DNA of 64,000 nucleotides from Pseudomonas putida (GTDB lineage: Bacteria; Pseudomonadota; Gammaproteobacteria; Pseudomonadales; Pseudomonadaceae): the NCBI RefSeq assembly GCF_001941965.1, contig NZ_MKZO01000015.1:55820-119819 (forward strand). The letters are read 5' to 3'. Below are positions 45,439-53,647 of the stretch, in pieces (positions within the stretch are counted from its first letter, which is position 1; every line of letters begins with the position of its first letter). The position numbers were made by a program, and so were the translations under genes. The notes beneath the pieces are model-generated. The model searched no databases. It saw only the letters and a list, made by a program, of their open reading frames with translations, and was not told where the DNA came from.

Positions 45439-47334
45439 TCAGTCTCTCTTCAAAAACTCGGTAGCCTCCGCCCCCTCCGCATTCAGCTGATAAATCCTCT
45501 CCGGCTGCCCTGCCTCATTGAAAAACACCCGCCCCAGCCCCGCGCTGTTCCACAGCCGCTCCCCGGCCTCGCTATGACTGGGCACCCGCGGCACCACCTC
45601 CATCGAGCGTCGCCGGGTAAACCAGTTCAGCGGCGAGCGCGGTGAATACAGCCAGCGGTTCAACCGGTCGAACACCTCCAGCAAGCGCGCCGGAAAGCGG
45701 TTCTTGATCCCGCTGCTGGTGATCTGCCACAGATGCGGGCTGCTCTGGCGATGGCGAATCAGCACCTCGTAGACGAACGAATAGTGCACATCGCCCGAAA
45801 GGATCACGTAGTGCCCCGGGGTACGCGAGTGGCGGAAGATATTCAGGATTACCTGCGCCGCCCCGCGATGGGCCATCCAGTTTTCCGCGTCCACCAGCAG
45901 CGGATAGCCGCACCAGCTGAAGATCTTCTGCACCGTCTCGATCAGCTTCACGCCGAAGATCGGCGCGGGCGAGACGATGATCGCCGAGGGATGGTCGAGC
46001 AAGGCCTGTTGCAACTCGCTCAAGGCTTCCCAGTCGAGCAGCCCCGAGGGCCTGGCCAGGTTGCTTTCGCTGCGCCAGCGCCGGGTGCGGGTGTCCAGCA
46101 CCAGCAAGGCGGGGCGGGTGGGCAGGACGAAATGCCATTGCTGGAAACGCAACAGGTCGTTGATCAACTCATCCTGCACCGGGCTGTCCAGATGGCCGTC
46201 GCCCCCGGCACTGGCGAACAGTCCCTGGCACTTGTGCAGCAGATCGGCAAACACCTCCGGGTTGTTGCCCCAGCCCTGGCACAGCAGGTAGGCGAGCAGG
46301 GCATTGCCGATGATCCGCCGCGAGAAGGGATGACCGTAGGCGGTTTCCTCCCATTGCGCCGAGAGGTTCCAGTCGTCGGTGACATCGTGGTCGTCGAAGA
46401 TCATCAGGCTCGGCAGGTGCGCCAGGACCCGGGCGACATCGCCCAAGCCCTCGACGAAACCTTGCAGGCACGCTTCCTCGGTCCGGTAGCGCGCCTGGTG
46501 CTCGGCACTGAGGGCCGGCATCCGCGGCGCGATCAGCGTCCACGGCAGCGGCGACCAGACCAGCAGGTACATCGCCAGGGTTTCGGCGAAGGTCACCAGG
46601 TGGTTGTCCGCGTTGCTGCTGGTGAAGATCGGCTTGCGCACGCCGCCGAAGAAGCGTTCGCGCAGGGTTTCGTTGCTTTTCAGTGCCGGCAGCAGGTCGC
46701 CACGCTGGTAGTAGCTGGCGGGATGGTCGTACAGCTCGACACTGTCGCGGATCACCGCGCCGTCCAGGCATTCCTCGAACAGCCCGAGGCGCTGGATCAG
46801 GGCGTGGATGGCGCGCAGCATCGGCCCGGCGACATCGTCGGCGTAGATCTGGTCGCCGCTCATCATCAGCAGGGCCGGGCGCTCGATAGCCTCGTGGGGC
46901 TCGGCCAGCAGACGGTCGGCGCAGAGCAGGCCGTCGGCGGCAGGGTGATGGGGCTTGCGGCAGGAGCCGTGGAGCAACTGGTCCAGGCGCGAACGCACGA
47001 CGAAGTCCGGGCGCGTTGCACCGGCATACAGCAGATGCGGCGCCCATTCGGCGATGCCCTGGCCGTCCAGCAGCAGGTCATAGCTGATCCGCGTATCGCA
47101 CGGCAGCGGCGTATCCAGCGACACATCGATCAGATGGATAAACGCCTCGCGGCCCACCGGCAGGACCTGGCAACGCGTATCGTCCAGCGCCAGCCTCAGC
47201 GGCTCGGGCGTATCGAGGTGCAGTTCGGCGCTCAGCGGCCGCGAAGCGACCAGCCAGAGCACCACGCGACGGTCTTCCAGGCGGCGCAGCAGCGGCCCGG
47301 CGAGTACCAGCGGCAAGGAAGGGGAATCGGACAT
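45439..47334 (-). CDS. PhoD-like metallophosphatase
   Basis: 631 residues without a signal peptide. Metal-binding motifs of the PhoD superfamily: 'MMSGDQIYADDVAG', 'MIFDDHDVTDDWN' and 'YVILSGDVHYSF'. The N-terminal beta region (about 1-110) resembles a PhoD-type N-domain. Likely a cytosolic phosphodiesterase or phosphatase; the substrate is unknown. It lies upstream of tal's 3' end on the minus strand but is 84 bases apart. Confidence 0.85.
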   Translation of the reverse strand: MSDSPSLPLVLAGPLLRRLEDRRVVLWLVASRPLSAELHLDTPEPLRLALDDTRCQVLPVGREAFIHLIDVSLDTPLPCDTRISYDLLLDGQGIAEWAPHLLYAGATRPDFVVRSRLDQLLHGSCRKPHHPAADGLLCADRLLAEPHEAIERPALLMMSGDQIYADDVAGPMLRAIHALIQRLGLFEECLDGAVIRDSVELYDHPASYYQRGDLLPALKSNETLRERFFGGVRKPIFTSSNADNHLVTFAETLAMYLLVWSPLPWTLIAPRMPALSAEHQARYRTEEACLQGFVEGLGDVARVLAHLPSLMIFDDHDVTDDWNLSAQWEETAYGHPFSRRIIGNALLAYLLCQGWGNNPEVFADLLHKCQGLFASAGGDGHLDSPVQDELINDLLRFQQWHFVLPTRPALLVLDTRTRRWRSESNLARPSGLLDWEALSELQQALLDHPSAIIVSPAPIFGVKLIETVQKIFSWCGYPLLVDAENWMAHRGAAQVILNIFRHSRTPGHYVILSGDVHYSFVYEVLIRHRQSSPHLWQITSSGIKNRFPARLLEVFDRLNRWLYSPRSPLNWFTRRRSMEVVPRVPSHSEAGERLWNSAGLGRVFFNEAGQPERIYQLNAEGAEATEFLKRD

Positions 47335-47418
47335 CAGGACGGGAAATCGTCTGCCAGTAGTTGCGGAAGAGGCGGGACTTTCCGCGCTGTCGCGACTACT
47401 GGCAAACCGATATTTGTA

Positions 47419-48345
47419 TCAAGCTTTTGCGGAGAGCAGGGCTTCGAGCTTTTCCTGGTCACGGGCGAACTGGCGAATGCCCTCGGCCAGCTTCTCGGTG
47501 GCCATGGCATCTTCGTTGGATGCCCAGCGGAACTGGCTCTCGTTCAGGCTCAGGCGCGGCTCACCGGTGGCGCCCGGCTTCAGCTTGCGTTCCAGGCTGC
47601 CCTGGTCGTCGCTCAGCTGTTGCAGCAGCTCGGGGCTGATGGTCAGGCGGTCGCAGCCGGCCAGTTGCTCGATCTGCCCGATATTGCGGAAGCTGGCGCC
47701 CATGACCACGGTGTCGTAGCCATTGGCCTTGTAGTAGTTGTAGATGCGGGTCACCGACTGCACGCCCGGATCCTCTGCACCGACGTATTCCTTGCCGGTG
47801 GTCTTCTTGTACCAGTCGTAGATCCGGCCTACGAACGGCGAGATCAGGAACACCCCGGCATCGGCGCAGGCGGCGGCCTGGGCGAAGGAGAAAAGCAGGG
47901 TCAGGTTGGTCTGGATGCCTTCCTTCTCCAGCACCTCGGCGGCGCGGATGCCTTCCCAGGTCGAAGCCAGCTTGATCAGCACGCGGTCACGGCCGACGCC
48001 GGCCTGGTCGTACAGCTCGATCAGCTTGCGCGCCTTGGCCAGCAGGGCCGGCTGGTCAAAGGATAGGCGGGCGTCGACCTCGGTGGAGATACGTCCCGGA
48101 ATGACTTTCAGGATCCCGCTGCCCACGGACACGGCGAAGGCATCGCAGGCCAGGTCGACATCGCCCTTGCTGCCACGGATCGCCTGATCCAGCAGATCGG
48201 CGTAGCCGGGCATGGCGGCGGCCTTGAGCAGCAGGGAAGGGTTGGTGGTGGCATCGACCGGCTTGAGGCGGCTGATCGCGTCGATATCGCCGGTATCGGC
48301 AACGACCGTGGTGAACTGCTTGAGTTGTTCCAGCTTGGAAGTCAT
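47419..48345 (-). CDS. tal: Transaldolase
   Basis: Pentose phosphate pathway enzyme that transfers a dihydroxyacetone unit between sugar phosphates. 308 residues with Schiff-base lysine K125 in '[17 protein letters not shown]', D17 in 'VVADTGDID', and the class signature 'DATTNPSLL'. ATG at 48345 ([11 protein letters not shown]) is the family start; eleven extra upstream codons are not used. Confidence 0.96.
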   Translation of the reverse strand: MTSKLEQLKQFTTVVADTGDIDAISRLKPVDATTNPSLLLKAAAMPGYADLLDQAIRGSKGDVDLACDAFAVSVGSGILKVIPGRISTEVDARLSFDQPALLAKARKLIELYDQAGVGRDRVLIKLASTWEGIRAAEVLEKEGIQTNLTLLFSFAQAAACADAGVFLISPFVGRIYDWYKKTTGKEYVGAEDPGVQSVTRIYNYYKANGYDTVVMGASFRNIGQIEQLAGCDRLTISPELLQQLSDDQGSLERKLKPGATGEPRLSLNESQFRWASNEDAMATEKLAEGIRQFARDQEKLEALLSAKA

Positions 48346-48463
48346 GAGCGTGCTCTGTCCTGTGCGGTGCGACGACATTACCCGAGCGCCGCCAGCGGCT
48401 CAAGGGCCGGGCCGGCGGGGTTTCGGGAGGTAAGTCTTCGAGTGCGGACGCGCCCGTGGGTTC

Positions 48464-49444
48464 CTAGTGGCCTTTTAGCAACTCGGCGGCCTGGTCGAGC
48501 AATCCAAGTGGATCGTTGGTCTTGTGTACATCCACCGAAAGCAGCTGGCGGAAGCGCCGGGCGCCCTTGAAACCCTGGGCCAGGCCGAGGACATGACGGG
48601 TCACATGGTGCATCGCCCCGCCGGCGGCCAGGTGCGCGGCGATGTAAGGCTTGAGTTGCTCCAGCGCTTCGGCGCGGGTGATCACCGGGGCCGTGCTGCC
48701 GAACAGCTGCTGGTCGACTTCGGCCAGCAGGTAGGGATTGTGATACGCCTCGCGACCGAGCATCACGCCGTCAAAGGTCTTCAGGTGCTCGTGGCACTCG
48801 TCGAGGGTCTTGATGCCGCCGTTGAGGATGATCTCCAGATCCGGGAAATCCTGCTTCAACTGGGCGGCGATGTCATAGCGCAGCGGCGGAATCTCGCGGT
48901 TTTCCTTGGGCGACAGGCCTTCGAGAATGGCGATCCGCGCATGTACGGTGAAGCTGCGGCAGCCGGCATCGCGCACCTGGCCGACGAAATCGCATAGCTC
49001 GGCGTAGCTGTCGCGGCCGTTGATGCCGATGCGGTGCTTGACCGTCACCGGAATCTCCACGGCGTCGATCATCGCCTTCACGCAATCGGCCACCAGCGCC
49101 GGATGGCCCATCAGGCAGGCGCCGATCATATTGTTCTGCACCCGGTCGCTGGGGCAGCCGACGTTCAGGTTCACCTCGTTGTAGCCGGCCACCTCGGCCA
49201 GCCTGGCGCAGGCCGCCAGGTCCGCCGGTACGCTGCCACCCAGTTGCAGGGCCAGCGGGTATTCGGCGGCGTCATGCCCGAGGAAGCGCGCGGCATCGCC
49301 GTGGAGCAGGGCGCCGGTGGTGACCATCTCGGTGTAGAGCAGGGCATGGCGGGAGAGCAGGCGCAGGAAGAACCTGCAGCGGCGATCGGTCCAGTCCATC
49401 ATCGGCGCAACGGAAAATTTGCGCGACATAACTTGTTGATTCAT
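48464..49444 (-). CDS. dusA: tRNA-dihydrouridine synthase A
   Basis: FMN-dependent reduction of uridine in the tRNA D-loop. The 326-residue frame starts 'MNQQVMSRKFSVAPMMDWTDRR', with catalytic cysteine in 'NVGCPSDRVQ' and 'VTVKHRIG'. Candidate starts: ATG 49444, ATG 49429, TTG 49459. The codons before 'FSVAPMMDWTD' are AT-rich and appear to be supplied by the mobile element that begins here, as expected when an element integrates in the 5' end of dusA. The gene remains intact. Confidence 0.93.
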   Translation of the reverse strand: MNQQVMSRKFSVAPMMDWTDRRCRFFLRLLSRHALLYTEMVTTGALLHGDAARFLGHDAAEYPLALQLGGSVPADLAACARLAEVAGYNEVNLNVGCPSDRVQNNMIGACLMGHPALVADCVKAMIDAVEIPVTVKHRIGINGRDSYAELCDFVGQVRDAGCRSFTVHARIAILEGLSPKENREIPPLRYDIAAQLKQDFPDLEIILNGGIKTLDECHEHLKTFDGVMLGREAYHNPYLLAEVDQQLFGSTAPVITRAEALEQLKPYIAAHLAAGGAMHHVTRHVLGLAQGFKGARRFRQLLSVDVHKTNDPLGLLDQAAELLKGH

Positions 49445-49497
49445 AAGGGTATTTTGCAATTCAAATTAGGTGATTTTACCGTGATTTGTGCAACCGG

Positions 49498-49583
49498 TGC
49501 ACACGGGGTGCACACGAGGGGCTTGAACGGTATAAGTATCGTCCATAATATGTCGGCAAGAATTTGCACACGGGGTGCACACG
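49498..49583 (+). promoter_or_regulatory. Integrase promoter with direct repeats
   Basis: TTGAAC (49523-49528), 17 bases, TAATAT (49546-49551) is a good sigma-70 promoter for int. The 19-base sequence TGCACACGGGGTGCACACG occurs twice, at 49498-49516 and 49565-49583, on either side of the promoter. These are possible arm-type integrase or excisionase sites, or operators. CATAATATGTCGGCA (49544-49558), covering the -10, recurs at 51186-51200. Confidence 0.65.
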
Positions 49584-49586
49584 GAC

Positions 49587-50678
49587 ATGGCGACATTTAC
49601 ACGACTTCCCTCGGGCAAGACCCGCGCTCAGGTCAGGATCGGGGGATTCTACAGGGCGCAGACCTTTGATCTCGAAAAAACCGCTAAGAAGTGGGCGAAG
49701 GAAATCGAGCAGCAGCTCAAGCTCTCTGGAACTGGTGAGTACATCGATCCGCCAAAAGACGCCAATCTAGAGGACTTGATTGTCCGGTACGAAGAAGATG
49801 TTGGAGGGGTAAAGCCGTTCGGCAAAAACAAGGCCGCTGTGCTGAAGTCGTTCAAACGCAAGATCGGTCATGTGAAGCTGAGATCTCTGTCAGAGGCCAT
49901 CGTCCGTGATTTCGTCGACAGACGCGTAAAGGATGGTGCTGGCGGAGTGACAATCAGCATCGACCTGGCCTACCTCAGGACTGTCTTGAGTTGGGCTCGC
50001 TATGTGCGCAAGCTGAACGTTAACCCGGATATCACTGTTGATGTTAAAAGATCATTGAAGCAGAGGGGGTTGAAGGTTCGATCAGCAGAGCGTACGAGAG
50101 TCGCTTCACCTGGAGAGATCGAGAGGCTGGCTGAGCACTATAGAAAAATGCAGCGCGCTGAGATCAACATGATTGCCGTGATGGAATTCGCAGCCCTTAC
50201 GTCGCTGAGGCAAGAGGAAATTTGTGAGCTTGAGATTGACGATATCGATCTAGATCGTCGCACGATGTTAGTGAGAGACAGAAAGCACCCCACCGACAAG
50301 AAGGGCAATCACAGCGTAGTTCCGATCCTTGACGACTTTGTCGAGCCCATTCTCAAGGCCGCAGGTGGAAGAAAGCGAGGCAAGCTCTTCCCTTACAACC
50401 ATCGCTCAGTGAGTGCTTCGTTTACCAGGGCTTGCCAGGCCCTTGGCATTGAGGATTTGCGTTTTCATGACCTCAGGCATACAGCGACGACAGATCTGTT
50501 TGCCCGCGAGCTTGATATCGAATCTGTAGCGCTTTTCACAGGCCATAAGGATTGGAAGACCTTGCGTCGGTATACGCACATCAATCCCGAGTCAGTCCAC
50601 CTCCAGGAGCGGAGGAAAGCTCTTCGCCGCGCAAGCGAGGATCGTTCACAAAGCGGCTCGGATGTGAGTTCGGTCTGA
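49587..50678 (+). CDS. int: Tyrosine recombinase (integrase), dusA-type
   Basis: 363 residues. N-terminal SAM-like core-binding domain (about 55-150, 'LEDLIVRYEEDVGGVKPFGKNK') and C-terminal catalytic domain with R in 'ALTSLRQEEICELE', K near 'DRKHPTDKKG', H-x-x-R in 'FHDLRHTATTD', H in 'FTGHKDW' and Y in 'LRRYTHIN'. Adjacent to and diverging from the 5' end of dusA, the usual placement for dusA integrases. ATG 49587 is chosen; GTG 49575 lies inside the repeat. The 3' end overlaps the convergent HTH gene by 33 bases. Confidence 0.93.
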   Translation: MATFTRLPSGKTRAQVRIGGFYRAQTFDLEKTAKKWAKEIEQQLKLSGTGEYIDPPKDANLEDLIVRYEEDVGGVKPFGKNKAAVLKSFKRKIGHVKLRSLSEAIVRDFVDRRVKDGAGGVTISIDLAYLRTVLSWARYVRKLNVNPDITVDVKRSLKQRGLKVRSAERTRVASPGEIERLAEHYRKMQRAEINMIAVMEFAALTSLRQEEICELEIDDIDLDRRTMLVRDRKHPTDKKGNHSVVPILDDFVEPILKAAGGRKRGKLFPYNHRSVSASFTRACQALGIEDLRFHDLRHTATTDLFARELDIESVALFTGHKDWKTLRRYTHINPESVHLQERRKALRRASEDRSQSGSDVSSV

Positions 50679-50936
50679 TTTGGCTTGCGCGAGACTGTCG
50701 AAATAGCCTTTAACGTCTGCTTTCGAGTAAAGGGGCTCGTTTCCAAAGAGGATAGAGTCGGGCCCTTTCGCTCGTTTCCTCCACGATTCCAGCGTCGACT
50801 TTTTAACGCCAGCGAGCATCGCAACCTGAGTTTCTGTCAGATAACCAAGGGACTCAGCAAGCCTCGCACGCTCCCGCTCTGCAGCAGCATCATCGATAGC
50901 TAGCTCAAACTCTTCGACCTTCACGCACGCATTCAT
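50646..50936 (-). CDS. Small HTH protein (excisionase-like)
   Basis: 96 residues. A helix-turn-helix near residues 31-60 ('YLTETQVAMLAGVKKSTLESWRKRAKGP') with a following 'PLYSKADVKGYFDSL' wing resembles the MerR-like/HTH_17 fold of excisionases. The N-terminal 30 residues are acidic. ATG 50936 with AGAGAG is chosen; the longer frame runs through the repeat-rich promoter region and is unlikely to be coding. It converges on and overlaps int, so it may balance integration against excision. Confidence 0.7.
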   Translation of the reverse strand: MNACVKVEEFELAIDDAAAERERARLAESLGYLTETQVAMLAGVKKSTLESWRKRAKGPDSILFGNEPLYSKADVKGYFDSLAQAKSDRTHIRAAL

Positions 50937-51051
50937 CTCTCTTTGCCTAGGTTTTTCGGGCGACACCGCGCTGCCCGCGTCTCTGGCAATCAATATGTTG
51001 GCAAATCGAATTCCTGGCAATACCGCTCGTCGGAAATATTTGAGCAGCTCG

Positions 51052-51092
51052 TTGACAAATTGGCAATTTTCTGAAAGTACACTCGGTGTACT
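51052..51092. promoter_or_regulatory. Operator-like dyad and shared motif upstream of the HTH gene
   Basis: AGTACAC-TCG-GTGTACT (51076-51092) is a perfect 7-base dyad. TTGACAAATTGGCAA (51052-51066) recurs exactly at 53442-53456, and GTGTACTAAT (51086-51095) recurs at 53327-53336. Both sites lie upstream of small HTH genes, so one regulator may control both. Confidence 0.6.
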
Positions 51093-51210
51093 AATGCAGC
51101 CCCGCGCGCCTGAAAAACGTGAAATCCCCAGCAAAACCGGGGCATCGGCCTTGATTTAGATCTGAGCCTGTGCGTTAATAATTGACATAATATGTCGGCA
51201 GGGGCGAGAG

Positions 51211-51288
51211 ATGAGTACGTTTAAAAATCTGTGTCGCAACGCATTCAATCTGCTGATCGTCCTGTACATCCTGTCGATTTGGCTCTAG
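51211..51288 (+). CDS. Possible 25-residue hydrophobic peptide
   Basis: ATG 51211, preceded by GGGGCGAGAG, encodes MSTFKNLCRNAFNLLIVLYI and five more residues ending in a stop at 51286. A short basic N-terminus and one hydrophobic helix give the look of a membrane-inserting small peptide, such as a type I toxin or holin-like leader. The CATAATATGTCGGCA repeat that carries the int -10 lies just upstream (51186-51200). Expression is not proven; it could be chance. No gene was recognised in the rest of 50937-51369. Confidence 0.35.
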   Translation: MSTFKNLCRNAFNLLIVLYILSIWL

Positions 51289-51369
51289 CCGCGACCAACG
51301 CTGAGCCCCGGCTTGAGCCGCCCAGCGGGTGTTTGGGAACAAAGCTGTTTGGGGCTGGAGCTGGTGGGG

Positions 51370-52353
51370 CTACTTGGCTTTCTTGGCTTCGATGTCTTTC
51401 AGCCGCTTTATCTCTCGCGGGAGTGTGAGCTGGTCGTAGATTTCGCGGACGGCTGCCAGCTCTGCTTTCGCCGACAGCAGATGGTACCGGGGGGAGTTGT
51501 GATGCTCTAACGGCAGATCGGGCTCGCCGAGCTCAATGTAGCGTTTCCGATCGCTCTTGAGGAATTTCAGATGACCTTCTAAACGCGTGACTTCTGACCT
51601 GGCTTCGATCTGGTCTACGCCTCCCAGCTCCTTCACCAGCCGTTTGAAGTGAGCCAAAACGTCTCGGTATATCTTGCTTGCCCGATCATGGATTTCCACG
51701 CCCTTGAGCTTGGATTCCAGATCTGTGATCGAGCTGTCCAAATCTTGTTTGCGCTTGGCGTAGTCCGCTTCAACCTGAGCCACCGTCCGTGCAGGGCGGC
51801 CCATCGATCTCGGGTTCTCTTCGTTAATAATGGCTTTCGCTAAAGCTAGGCGGGCTATGCCGTAGTTTTCTGCCAAGCCCCGATCTAGATTTTCGAGAGG
51901 GGTCTTTGATGGCCTGCCAATTTTTGGCGCTGACTCGATCCTCTGGGATATCGACTCAGGTGTTGATATCTCCTCTCCCTGCTCGACCTCAAGGGCATTC
52001 AGCTCCTCAAGCTCGCGAGTGAATTCAGCAACCATTTCGACGTAGGCTTGTTCATCCGACTTTGCAATCTTTCCAACGCGCAGATGGACTTCCGGGGCTT
52101 TCTGAAACGCGAACACGTCATGCACTGCGGGAAGCTGCGCAAGCTGCTTAGAGAGAGAGGCTTTTGTCTCGCCACCCTTTGAGATGAGCATCCCCAGGCT
52201 GAGGCGCTGGGACAGCGCGTTTGCGCGCAAAATCTGTGTGTGCGGGTCTTCTACCGCTAGGGGCTCGGCCAGACGATAACCGCACTCATCCAAATTAGCC
52301 TTGAGCCTGGCTAACTGGTTTCTTCTGAGTTCTATGTCGGATGGCTTTGGCAT
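51370..52353 (-). CDS. Coiled-coil protein with two GRP (AT-hook-like) motifs
   Basis: 327 residues, highly charged, largely helical; not recognised. Coiled-coil stretches lie near residues 100-135 and 190-240. Two short 'GRP' motifs ('KIGRPSKTP' about residue 147, 'SMGRPARTV' about 186) resemble AT-hooks and suggest minor-groove binding. Start at ATG 52353; a TTG two codons upstream is also possible. It follows the AbiEi-like gene after 57 bases on the same strand, in the place where a type IV toxin would sit, but no nucleotidyltransferase motif is visible. Confidence 0.6.
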   Translation of the reverse strand: MPKPSDIELRRNQLARLKANLDECGYRLAEPLAVEDPHTQILRANALSQRLSLGMLISKGGETKASLSKQLAQLPAVHDVFAFQKAPEVHLRVGKIAKSDEQAYVEMVAEFTRELEELNALEVEQGEEISTPESISQRIESAPKIGRPSKTPLENLDRGLAENYGIARLALAKAIINEENPRSMGRPARTVAQVEADYAKRKQDLDSSITDLESKLKGVEIHDRASKIYRDVLAHFKRLVKELGGVDQIEARSEVTRLEGHLKFLKSDRKRYIELGEPDLPLEHHNSPRYHLLSAKAELAAVREIYDQLTLPREIKRLKDIEAKKAK

Positions 52354-52410
52354 GTTCAAACCCTGGATGCAAATATCGGGGATAATATTGCATGCGGACG
52401 CTGATGACTA

Positions 52411-52941
52411 TCAGGGACGCTCGGACTCGGGCACAACAAGGTCGAGATTGCGCTTGTAGCGCTGCAGGTCAGCGAGGGCCTTTTCGGGGGACGCTTCCCA
52501 CACCTGACGGTCTTCATTCCTGGTGATGTGGCCATGCCAGGAATCGGGGTCTTCCTCAGTGTGCACAAAGTCGATATCACCCAGTAGCGTGCTGTAGCGA
52601 TAACTTCTGCCTGTCGTGACGAAGGTTAAGCAGAAAGGCAACTGGCTGATCCATCCATGCTCACTGAGCACTGACTCGCAGCTCAGGTAGCAGAGGTCGG
52701 TTGGACGTAGAAAATTGGTTAAGCGAAACAGCCCGGCTGCAGGCGGTCGTAGGAAGGGATTGGCATATAGCTTGGGGGCGAGGCGCTCAATCAGCCCGGC
52801 CCGAACATGTCTGGTCATCGCAACGCGAAAGTAGGCCTTGTCCGGATACCCCGCAAACCCGACCAAGGTGGATTCAGGCACACACCAGACGCCAGCTGCG
52901 GCCAGGGTTTTGCACGACTCCATCAGCAGCTTTCGATTCAT
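52411..52941 (-). CDS. AbiEi-like antitoxin / winged-helix regulator
   Basis: 176 residues. It resembles COG5340/AbiEi proteins: an N-terminal winged helix ('FRVAMTRHVRAGLIERLAPKLYANPF') followed by the segment 'DLCYLSCESVLSEHGWISQLP' and a beta-rich domain ('LTFVTTGRSYRYSTLLGDIDFVH'). AbiEi proteins repress their own operon through inverted repeats and neutralise the AbiEii nucleotidyltransferase. A strong dyad lies just upstream here. ATG 52941 has GAGGG at good distance. The expected toxin gene is missing; the partner is a coiled-coil protein. Confidence 0.65.
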   Translation of the reverse strand: MNRKLLMESCKTLAAAGVWCVPESTLVGFAGYPDKAYFRVAMTRHVRAGLIERLAPKLYANPFLRPPAAGLFRLTNFLRPTDLCYLSCESVLSEHGWISQLPFCLTFVTTGRSYRYSTLLGDIDFVHTEEDPDSWHGHITRNEDRQVWEASPEKALADLQRYKRNLDLVVPESERP

Positions 52942-52958
52942 CACATACCCTCATTTTA

Positions 52959-52998
52959 CTCGACAAAAAACTATCATTTTTGATAATAAATTGTCGAG
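52959..52998 (-). promoter_or_regulatory. 40-bp dyad operator upstream of the AbiEi-like gene
   Basis: Outer arms CTCGACAA (52959-52966) and TTGTCGAG (52991-52998); inner arms TATCA (52972-52976) and TGATA (52981-52985); both pairs share the same centre, 52978.5. It begins 18 bases upstream of the ATG in an AT-rich region, ideal for autorepression. Confidence 0.75.
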
Positions 52999-53009
52999 CT
53001 CAGGGCGGA

Positions 53010-53231
53010 TCATTGGGAGCCAGACCCAGGCACCACTCTTTGAAACGAACGGCGGTAGTACTGCTGGCATTCCTTCAACGAGTACCGAATGTCGCGATTG
53101 TGTCCCCGGAAGTAGCCCAAATTCGGATTCCTGGTGCGCCAGGTCTTAAGCGTGTTCAGGCTCACACCCAAGACCTCTGCAGCTTCGCTGGCGGTGATCA
53201 AGTCATTCGGAATTCGCTCGTACATGCCCAT
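53010..53231 (-). CDS. AlpA/excisionase-like HTH protein
   Basis: 73 residues. 'DLITASEAAEVLGVSLNTLKTWRTRNPNL' is a MerR-type helix-turn-helix followed by a wing and the segment 'RDIRYSLKECQQYYRRSF', the standard layout of excisionase/AlpA DNA-binding proteins. Such proteins control int or bend att DNA. It lies upstream of the AbiEi-like gene and the dyad, on the same strand. Confidence 0.75.
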   Translation of the reverse strand: MGMYERIPNDLITASEAAEVLGVSLNTLKTWRTRNPNLGYFRGHNRDIRYSLKECQQYYRRSFQRVVPGSGSQ

Positions 53232-53647
53232 CTTTTCGCTCTCTTTTCTGTTGTGTCGTCAACCGACCCGCACAAGGCTAAGAGCAAACAATATCCCTGT
53301 AAACCGTCGGGGGAATAATCAACTAAGTGTACTAATACCCAGTGTCAGACAACCACCCCCCTGCAACCCCAGTAATTCCGGGTGTTGTCTGACACTGCCC
53401 CAACTTTCTCTCATTAAATTCTCTGACGAATGGTAACGAAATTGACAAATTGGCAACATAAAAAATCCCCAGCCAGGAGAGAGAGGCCCGGCTAGGGCTG
53501 GTGCAGCACGCAACAATAGAGGCGTAGACAGAAAGAGAGAGGAACTACCTACATCTTTATATTACCACTGCCGCAATGCTGTATGTGGGGGCAAATCAAA
53601 ATCTGTTGGGTTTTTTGAGTGAAAAGTTTGGTGGTCTTGCGCGCAAG
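53232..53647. repeat. Repeat-rich intergenic region with a large hairpin
   Basis: The hairpin has perfect 14-base arms CAGTGTCAGACAAC (53340-53353) and GTTGTCTGACACTG (53384-53397), around a 30-base C-rich loop. Also present are GTGTACTAAT (53327-53336) and TTGACAAATTGGCAA (53442-53456), both shared with 51052-51095. No gene was recognised. It probably holds the promoter of the AlpA-like gene, and may be an att-arm or regulatory region. Confidence 0.65.

Noticed and set aside
45733..48066. 777-codon plus-strand frame opposite the PhoD-like and tal genes
   Set aside because: Antisense shadow; spans two unrelated genes and their gap.
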